Shown here: piece by piece, positions 56,106-64,000 of the stretch
How positions within the stretch are numbered: position 1 is the stretch's first letter
Layout of the letters: each line of letters begins with the position of its first letter
NCBI RefSeq assembly: GCF_024868665.1
Contig: NC_079897.1
Coordinates: forward strand, 5,872,912-5,936,911
DNA from: Triplophysa rosa
Lineage: Eukaryota; Chordata; Actinopteri; Cypriniformes; Nemacheilidae
Direction: 5' to 3'
Length of the DNA stretch: 64,000 nt
Translations under genes and position numbers: made by a program
Notes under the pieces: model-generated
What the model was told of the DNA's origin: nothing
What the model saw: only the letters and a program-made list of their open reading frames with translations
Databases searched by the model: none

Positions 56106-57861
56106 ATCTCTGCATCAGAACATCGTAGAGACACAGCGGTTGGTTCATTTCACTCATAGCTTAGAGTATCATCAAATGGCAGATGCTAAGCCACGACCAT
56201 AGCAACTGAACAGGTTAGCCTAGCAACCGTTTTGCAATACCTATATCTCTGCATCAGAACATCGTAGAGACACAGGGGTTGGTTGGTTCTTTCACTCATA
56301 GCTTAGAGTATCATTAAATGGCAGATGCTAAGACACACCCATAGCAACCAAACAGTTTAGCCTAGCAACCGTTTTGCAATACCTATATCTCTGCATCAGA
56401 ACTTCGTAGAGACACAGGGGTTGGTTCGTTTCACTCATAGCTTAGAGTATCATCAACTGACAGATGCTAAGCCACGCCCATAGCAACCAAACAGGTTAGC
56501 CTAGCAACCGTTTTGCAATACTATATCTCTGCATCAGAACATCTTTGAGAAATGGGGTTTGGTTCGTTTCACCTATGGCTTGGAGTATTATCAATTACCA
56601 GGCCACGCCCATAGCAACCAAACACATGACCTTAGCAACCGTTTAGCAGGACCAATATCTCTACTTTAGAACATTGTAGAGACATGGGGGTTGGCTCGCT
56701 TCACTTGTGGCTCAAAGTATTATCAGTTGCCAGCTGCAAAGCCACGCCCATAGCAACCAAACCCATGACCTTAGCAACCGTTTAGCCAGACCTACAGTAT
56801 ATCTCTGCATCAGAACAATGAGAACAAAGTTTAATGATAAGTTTAACGATAAAACCTTTCAAACTATTTTAAACTCTTCAGGACAGGCAAAAAAGCCAAC
56901 ATAAAGTTTGTACTCGAACTTTACTTTCTAGTTATTATTCTTCTTCTGATCCCCCAAATTTCTGACTGCTACTCCTCCTAGAGCTTTCAAGCTACATCCA
57001 CCAAACTTTCCACAAACCTTCAGTCTCGTCTGACTTGAGTTGCTATATCTTTTCTAACTGATCCGGGTTCTGGTTTTCGAAAACCGGACTCTCAAAACCA
57101 CCTAATTTCCCATAGACTTAACATTGCGACAAACTTTGACGGCTCATAACTCAAAGGGAGGATGTCTTAGAAACTTGCAAGTTACCACGTTTGAAGAGTC
57201 TGGCAGGCTCTGTAAGAACTTACCTAACAATGGGGTGTAAGTTGTACCCCAGGGGCGTAAGAGCCCCCCCAAATTCCCCATTGACTTATAATGATACAGG
57301 AAACATGCCCATATAAGGCATTATAACTGTCCCGTGTTGAATAACTTTGCAGTACAACCACTTAGAGACAAGGGGGTGGGCTCATTTTACTCAGGCAACC
57401 AATCATTGTCACATGATCATCATGAAGCTATTAAGCCACGCCCATAGCAACCATTTACAGCAACCTAGCAACCGCTTCTATAGACTCCCATTATAAAAAG
57501 TCCATATGGATATCTTTGCAACACAGTGTCGTAGAGACAAGGGGGTGGGCTCATTTGACTCAGGCAACCAATCAGTATCCCTGAAACTTCATCAAGCTAC
57601 GAAGCCACGCCCATAGCAACAAAACATGTTAACTTAGCAACCTTGTAACAAGACCTATAACTCTGCATCAGAACATCGTAGAGACATGGGGTTTGGTTTG
57701 TTTCACTTGGTTCTTCAATTCTCATCATCAATTGGCTTCTGCTAAGTCACGCCCATAGCAACCAAACAGGTTAGCCTAGCATCCGTTTTGCAATACCTAC
57801 ATCCCTGCATCAGAACTTCGTAGATACACAGGGGTTGGTTCGTTTCACTCATAGCTTAGAG

Positions 57862-60128
57862 CAGGGGTGGCGAACCTGTTTGGCATGATGAGCCAAAAAA
57901 TATACCTTATGACCGCAAAGAGCCACATACATGGAAAAAACTGTCTAACAAGAACTTTTACACAAAATTACATAAATGAGCCTTTATAAGCCTACCTATT
58001 TTAACATTAGTGTGACACCTGGCAGTCTTTCATTTCCACAATACTTTTTAGGTTTGGCTTGTATTCAGTTGTGGCGACTCGCAGTAACTTTCACATGTCT
58101 GTCAGTAAGAACAGAGCGATGCTTTGATTTGACTTGTTTCAGTGTGGAAAAAAGTGATTCACAGATGTAAGTCGACCCAAACATTGACAACAGTTTGAGT
58201 GCAGCCTGTTTGACATTGGGATATCTCTCAGTTGGCACCATCTTCCAAAACTCCACGGTTCCTTCCCTCAGAGTACACTTAAGTCTGTCATCCTCAGAAA
58301 GTTCAATCATTTCAAGCTGAGATGCTGCTTCATCTTCCACTAAAGGGGCTTTCAAACAGTCTGTTTCAGCAGTGAACGGGTTGATGAGGAATGTAATCTC
58401 AGGTCTTTTTTTTGCTGTAAATCAGAGAATCTGTTTTCAAAACTCTGCTTAAGATTTTCAAGGAGTGTTGCATACCGTTCAGCACTCGCTTTTACAACCT
58501 CTGCCGCTTGTTCACTTGCCTTCAGCAAAGAGGGAAAATGTGTGAGCTCTCTCTTTTGTAGATGTGTCTTGAACAGCTTGAGTTTGTTGATAAATGTGAA
58601 AACACTCTGCACCAAGTCAGGCAGCATCTTTAACCTCCCTTGCAGATCCACATTTAGTCCATTCAGATAATGCAGCATGTCGACCAAAAATGCCAAATCC
58701 GATATCCACTGGGGGTCATGCAGCTCAGGATAGTCCTTCTCTTTCTCCGCAAGAAACACCTTCACTGGATTCAAAAGCTCAAAAAAAACGGGAAAGAACA
58801 TTACCTCTTGAAAGCCATCTCACAGTGCAGTGCAGAAGCACATCAGATGGAAGATCTTCATCAAGTTCAGCAATGAGATTTCGGAACTGTCTGTGATTGG
58901 GAGCATGTGTTCGTATAAAATTGACAATTTCCAGCACAGGTTTCGTTACGTGGTCTAAGTTTAGTTTTTTAGACACCAAGTGCTCTTGGTGAATAATACA
59001 GTGAAACTTCCAAAAATCGGGAAAACGTTCATCAGCTTTACACAACCCTACAAGGCCATTCTTAGATCCGACCATAGATGGCGCTCCATCCGTGGCAATT
59101 GCGGTTAGTTTTGATAACGGTAGATTGGCTTTCTCAACAGCTGTCATCAGTGTCTCTTTCAGGTCGATGCCACGAGTCCTGTCTGTCAGTGGCATAATGT
59201 CAAGCAGCTCTTCTTTAATCGTGCAGTCTTCTGACACAGACCGAACAAATATTGCCATCTGTGGCTTATCCTGAACATCGCAGGATTCATCAACAGCAAT
59301 GCTGAAATACATGCACTTCTGAAGATCGGAATATACATTCGTTTCAACAGCGTTATTAATGTCCGATATTCTTTGTTCAACAGTGTGTCGTGACAATTGA
59401 AGGTCCGCTACCGAACGTTTCAAATGTTCGTTTTCGGGACAAAAAACATCAATAACATCATTGAGGCACTTTTTAATGAAGTCCCCTTCACTGTACGGCT
59501 TTTTAGCTCGCGCAATATTCCATGCCAGCTGATATGATGCTAATGTGACCGTCTCTGAATGTTTGGTAAATTTCCGAAAGAGCTGAGTTTGCTTCTCTGA
59601 CTGACGTTTCAACGTTTTTACCTTGTGCTTTCGAAGTTCACTGCCTTTGGGAAATTCCCGGCCCTCGGTAGGATGGAGTGTGGTGAAATGGCGCTCAAGA
59701 TTTGAAGCCTTAAAATGCGACAGTGAAGTCTGACATATCAAGCAGAATGGTTTTCCGTTTCTTTCAACAAAAAAATATAAATCCTCCCATTCAGATTGAA
59801 ATGTTCTGTGCTCATCTACATATTTGCGTTTAGCTGTACGCTTCCCTGAATCCGCCATGATGATTGCCAATTACAGTACGAACTAGACGAGGCTAGCCGC
59901 TAGTAGCGCATGACGTTCAGTACAAAAATAATTATTTAAAAAAGATATATTTCATTTTTTATTTCAAAATTAATTTGTATACATTTCTGTTTAGTTTAGT
60001 TCAGTTTAATATTATTTAAAAACAAAAAATGCGATTACGAAGCAACTTGTGGATAGATGATTTAAGAGCCGCAAAGAGGCAGTCAAAGAGCCGCATGTGG
60101 CTCGCGAGCCGCGGGTTCGCCACCCCTG
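57862..60128 (-). mobile_element. hAT transposon, nearly complete
   Basis: 2267 bp with CAGGGGTGGCGAACC terminal inverted repeats. A perfect 8-bp duplication, GCTTAGAG, lies at 57854-57861 and 60129-60136, inside one 140-bp repeat unit. It encodes one transposase on the minus strand. Confidence 0.93.
58065..59870 (-). pseudogene. hAT transposase (ZBED/GTF2IRD2-like), two frameshifts
   Basis: Three minus frames in line: 59870-58779, 58801-58352 and 58355-58065. The start is probably ATG at 59870 or 59858. A BED zinc finger (CLICQTSLSHFKASNLERHF, then TTLH) is followed by the RNase H-like catalytic region, including FSIAVDESCDV (Asp), IATDGAPSMVG (Asp), FHCIIHQEHL and VRWLSRG. The C-terminal dimerisation region has STYICESLFSTLKQVKSKHR. 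The frame breaks lie at 8-nt homopolymers (A8 at 58781-58788 and T8 at 58406-58413 on the plus strand). There are no internal stops otherwise, so the copy is young or the breaks are sequencing errors. Confidence 0.88.
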
Positions 60129-60445
60129 GCTTAGAGTATCATCAAATGGCAGATGCTAAGCCACGCCCATAGCAACCAAACAGGTTAGCTTAGCAACCAT
60201 TTAGCAATACCTATATCTCTGCATCAGAACATCTTAGAGAAATGGGGTTTGGTTCGTTTCACTTACGGCTTGGAGTATTATCAGTTGCCAGCTGCAAAGC
60301 CACGCCCATAGCAACCAAACCCATGACCTTAGCAACCGTTTAGCCAGACCTACAGTATATCTCTGCATCAGAACAATGAGAACAAAGTTTAACGACAAGT
60401 TTAACGATAAAACCTTTCAAACTATTTCAAACTCTTCAGGACAGG

Positions 60446-61041
60446 CTTTGTTTCCTTTCAAATAGGAAGACTAAAGATAATAGTCAAGGCTGGAGAAAGA
60501 AGATGCTTCTGAAAAAGAATCAGAAATGCACAAAAGCTTAGAGAATGAAGAAAGTCCAGAAGACCAGAGGACCCATCAGCAAGGTGATTTAGTTGTGCAG
60601 AGAGACAACTTTTGTAACCCTGAAATTCCATGTGAAAAGTTTTTACATGAGTATTTAGTTAACATGGCATTCACATGAAAGTGTGCCAAAACCACATATA
60701 TCACATGTGAAAATTTTGAAATTCATGTTTTTTTTCTTTGTGTAAAGGAAATTCCTGATAATGTGACTCATGTTTAGATGACTGCTTAACTTGATTTTTG
60801 GATATCTTGTTTGTGGGTAGTTTTTCATTCATGTATGTACATTTAAGATGCAGAAAAGTGCCTAAATGTTATTATTGTTGTCATTGTTATTTTGACTATA
60901 TACAATGTGTTGTGAAATAAATGACCATGGAAGATTAATTTGAGCTGAACTTGTTTTATTAGCTTATTAGTTTACTTCTAGAGAAAACAGTAATACATGA
61001 CAGTGAAAACACACATGTTAGTGTGCCCCCTAAAAGCATAA
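60446..61041. other. No gene recognised
   Basis: AT-rich; the unit family ends at about 60440. No exon found. Confidence 0.45.
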
Positions 61042-61081
61042 GTGGCCCCTGCCTGAAATATATATTTCAGGCAGGGGCCAC
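61042..61081. repeat. Perfect 40-bp palindrome
   Basis: Two 20-nt arms with no spacer. The arm runs from GTGGCCCC through CTGAAATAT at the centre and is exactly repeated in complement. It can form a cruciform or, in RNA, a hairpin. Confidence 0.97.
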
Positions 61082-62584
61082 CTGAACATATCTTTACATA
61101 TCTGTAATATGTTTTTGGAAATAATCGTACAGCTGTATCTGTCTTTTATAATTGTGATCTAACTAAAGACTCTACGGATCTTTGAAGGGTGCAATCCTAT
61201 TCTGTAAATACTCAAGATTAACATGAGATATGCAGAAACTGTCTCAGTTACGGCCACTTTAAATTGTTTAACTGTTATTTATAATATGTGTCTTGTTTGT
61301 CTGTTTTTCAGCTGATTCTGTTTGTCTAAACTAGTAAATGACTCACCACATCCCCTCAATAAATTGCAACCTGCAATTTAGAATTAAAGAAGAAATACAA
61401 CGAATCAGCCCTGGAAACCATTTATAACACTGAACCAATAGCCTTGTCTCATCTAGTAAAGAGGATTAGTCCTGACAAAGAGCAGAGCAGAATTTCTCCT
61501 GAATCATTGTGCCAAGAAGCCTCTGTGATATATTTCAGATCATTTTAATGAAGAGTAATGAATCTTTACTCATGACAGTGTCAGTAAGCATTTTTAAAAG
61601 TGCTCCTAATTTCCTGACTTCATTGATTTCAATTAGCAATGTCAATTATACATCAAAAGTGTTAATTCAAGCAACCATAAGACGATGTTCATTCATTAGC
61701 TAAAACATTTTCACTCTCTTTATAAGATCCCATTAGCTTTATTACTTAGAGTCTCAACCCTAGGTCAAGGTTTCTCATGAGATGGTCTCTTTTGTATGCA
61801 TTGTGTCTGAAACCATTTCTGGAGGAATCTTTGAAATTGAATGTTGAAAGAGCAATTTATTGATCAATCACAAAAGAGTGATTTATCTATCGAATTTTGT
61901 ATTGAACATTGGTGTCTTATCATATTTCACCAGACAAGAATTTTATAAAAGTAATAACTCACTTCACAGTTATTTTAACAAGGTTACAGAGGTTATGCGT
62001 TTAACCACAGAAAATTGATTTGCTCATGGCGTATTATTTGAATAAACCTGTGAGTTGAGTCAATACTCTATTACTGTATACTCTACAGCTACAGTTACTT
62101 GCTAATACTAACATTATTAGATTTGCATAAAAATTAAAGAGTCGTTCAAAGCAAGTTCAAGGCTGGAGTCAATAATGTAGACAAGGTTTGCATGTAATGT
62201 GCTTATTGTCAGAGCTATTTCATCTAAACGGCATCTTGCCAAATCACAGACGTCCCTTGTGTAGTCATTATAGTTAAACTGGAGACATGAGCTGAATCAC
62301 GCAGTATGTTTATTTACTGCAATAATTCAAAAAGATCGTCGGTAAATGATGTCTTGTTGCTTGAAAAACAAGCAAAATGAAACTATAAACTATAAAAAAG
62401 GCCAGAACAGCAAAATAATGATCTTTGAATAAATAACATTCAAATCCAAGGGACCATTCAACCCTGTTTATGATGTAGTTTGGATAACCCACACAATGTT
62501 TCTCTCAGGGGACTATGCACAGAATTGATCTTTAAGCGCTTTTTATGCATTATTAATTTGCTGTTTACTTTGCCTTTAAGATCA
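61082..62584. other. No gene recognised
   Basis: AT-rich intronic-like sequence with short frames only. Confidence 0.45.
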
Positions 62585-63146
62585 TTTAAATGGGTCATAT
62601 GGTGCGAATACATGTTTTCTGTGTCTTTGGTGTGTTATAAGTTGCCCATGCATTTTTTAGACACGTAAAATTGCAAAAATCGGAACAAAAGATGCATTCT
62701 ATCTAAAAGTGAATGCTCACCCAGACCTGCCTGAAACGTCTCGTGTAACCACACCCCCACAAATCTAGGTCAGTTCGTGGTATGATTTGACTAAGACCGC
62801 CCAAATGTATACGCAAGTAAGGTGGGCGTACCTGTCAGTACAAGTGCTTTGGAACCTGATGTTCCAAATATGGTAAGAGGCGTTACATTTCCGTCACACG
62901 CTTGCAGTATTCGACCAATCACTACGCACTGGTTAATTGGCCTATCATAGCACACCTCGCTTTTCAGAGCGATGAGCTTTGTAAAAAATCTGTGCGTTTC
63001 AGAGAGGCGGGGCAAAGAGGAGATACAAACATGCACGGTATGTTGAAAAAACTGTGTTTTTGAAACTTAAATCGTGTTTACACATTGCATTACATCTAAA
63101 ACAAACGATAATATTCGTTTCAGCCGTGTCATATGACCCCTTTAAA
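62585..63146 (+). mobile_element. TTTAAA-flanked repeat (copy 2)
   Basis: Uninterrupted copy of the 46612-47627 repeat in opposite orientation. Ends are TTTAAATGGGTCATATG and CATATGACCCCTTTAAA. The TTAA at both ends suggests a TTAA-targeting DNA element (piggyBac-like), but no transposase is seen. Confidence 0.7.
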
Positions 63147-63694
63147 TAAAACACAAGGCAACTAAATAATAAATAAATCAGCTAATTTTAAGCAGAGGAG
63201 ATGTGGTTCCATTAGTCTCTTAAACTTGTTTATATAGCCTACTCAATAACACTATTCAAGATATGTTTAGTTTGAACACCCTTACAGGTTTTTTACACCC
63301 GCATACAATACAATGTTTTATATTACCTAATTCAGATTCACCCCTGACTGCACCCCGGGCATCATCTATCGATAAATCACACTGTATGGATTCTCTCAGA
63401 GTCATCTATAAGAGCACAGCTGTGCCTCAGCGCTCATTCAAAACATCTAATTTACGGATGAATCTAAAGTGATTAGACACAGGAACAGATAGATAACCTC
63501 TCAGGACTTCCCCAAAACACATCCATGCCATTTGTCATCATAACACCCAAACCCGATTAAGGAGATTAAGGAGGCGTTTGGGCCATAACTTAGCTTTCCC
63601 TTGATGACAATGATGACGGTAACAGAACGAGTCACCGAAAACCACAAGCAATGGGTGGGCCAGATCGTATTCTGCTTATTTTTACAGCCAAAAA
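63147..63694. other. No gene recognised
   Basis: Short frames only. Confidence 0.45.
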
Positions 63695-64000
63695 ATAGGT
63701 AACATTTTACAACAAGGTGCTGTTAGTTAACATTAGTAAATGCATTAGCTAACATTAGCTAACAATGAGCAATTTCGTTTTTCAGCAATTATTAATCCTG
63801 TCAATACAGTTATTAATGTTAGTGCATGGTGCATTAGCTAATGTTAAGAGTGACAACACTAGCAAAGTTGATTTAATAATGTATTTGTAAATGCTGAAAT
63901 TAACATGAATTAATATTAATAAATGCTGTAGAAGTATTGTTCATTTTTAGTTCATGTTAGCTAATGCATTAACTAATTGTTAACAAATAGCACCTTATTG
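63695..64000. mobile_element. Foldback repeat, probably cut by the window end
   Basis: The left end AACAAGGTGCTGTTAGTTAAC is mirrored by GTTAACAAATAGCACCTTATTG at the window end. The interior is rich in TTAGCTAATG and its complement. Confidence 0.7.

Larger units (their letters stand above)
55190..60445 (+). repeat. Tandem-repeat element family (about 140-bp units) with insertions
   Basis: A leader (55261-55430, repeated at 56937-57085) includes TGACTGCTACTCCTCCTAGA and is preceded by a GTTGGCTTGACAGAGCCAAC palindrome. It is followed by about 140-bp units, each with ATCTCTGCATCAGAACATCG and GCCACGCCCATAGCAACCAA. Units occur at 56098-56890, 57300-57861 and 60129-60440. A BovB/RTE-like LINE end lies at 55437-56105 and a hAT transposon at 57862-60128. 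Open frames through the units carry no motif I know. Confidence 0.75.

Overview
The window reads as a stretch of a ray-finned fish genome, most likely a cyprinid. It is dominated by mobile elements of kinds common in teleosts (DIRS and Ngaro-like tyrosine-recombinase elements, L2, I-type, Rex1-like and RTE LINEs, a Ty3/gypsy chromovirus remnant, hAT, Tol2-like and PIF/Harbinger-like DNA elements and many foldback MITEs). No bacterial genes or CRISPR array are present.

The host framework is one gene on the minus strand. Four exons with consensus splice sites and matching phases (44289-44428, 42430-42490, 20432-20528, and the terminal 8164-8368) encode the C-terminal part of NEK11, a NIMA-related kinase. 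The kinase domain and upstream exons lie beyond position 64000 or were not found. Nearly everything from 8.4 to 64 kb is therefore nek11 intron. A weak candidate gene on the plus strand (4440-5033) lies downstream of the nek11 3' end.

Layout: 0-5.6 kb, L2 tail, minisatellite, nested MITEs, Rex1-like LINE end split by a Harbinger-like MITE, a perfect 195-bp tandem duplication. 5.6-8.0 kb, internally deleted DIRS element. 8.9-9.7 kb, a 35-bp minisatellite carrying 22 copies of a perfect 5' splice-site consensus. 9.7-11.8 kb, gypsy pol remnant. 12.6-20.2 kb, MITEs and a non-autonomous hAT. 20.66-34.2 kb, a composite Ngaro-like element with A1...B1-A2-B2 split direct repeats. It is interrupted by an I-type LINE in A1 and by a RecQ-like helicase fragment inside the recombinase gene, and that fragment is itself split by an apparently full-length, intact L2 LINE. 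34.3-39.9 kb, a foldback MITE split by a longer DIRS copy with gag, RT, RNase H and recombinase, all decayed. 44.5-54.8 kb, more nested elements (THAP-like and CCDC106-like pseudogenes, hAT inside a large palindrome, solo LTR inside a TTAA-flanked repeat, Tol2-like inside a Harbinger-like MITE). 55.2-60.4 kb, a ~140-bp tandem family holding a BovB/RTE-like fragment and a nearly intact hAT transposon. 61-64 kb, a perfect 40-bp palindrome and two further repeats.

Target-site duplications allow a relative history at several places. The most interesting items are the U1-complementary minisatellite, the Ngaro/RecQ/L2 composite, and the two DIRS copies in direct orientation around nek11 exons.
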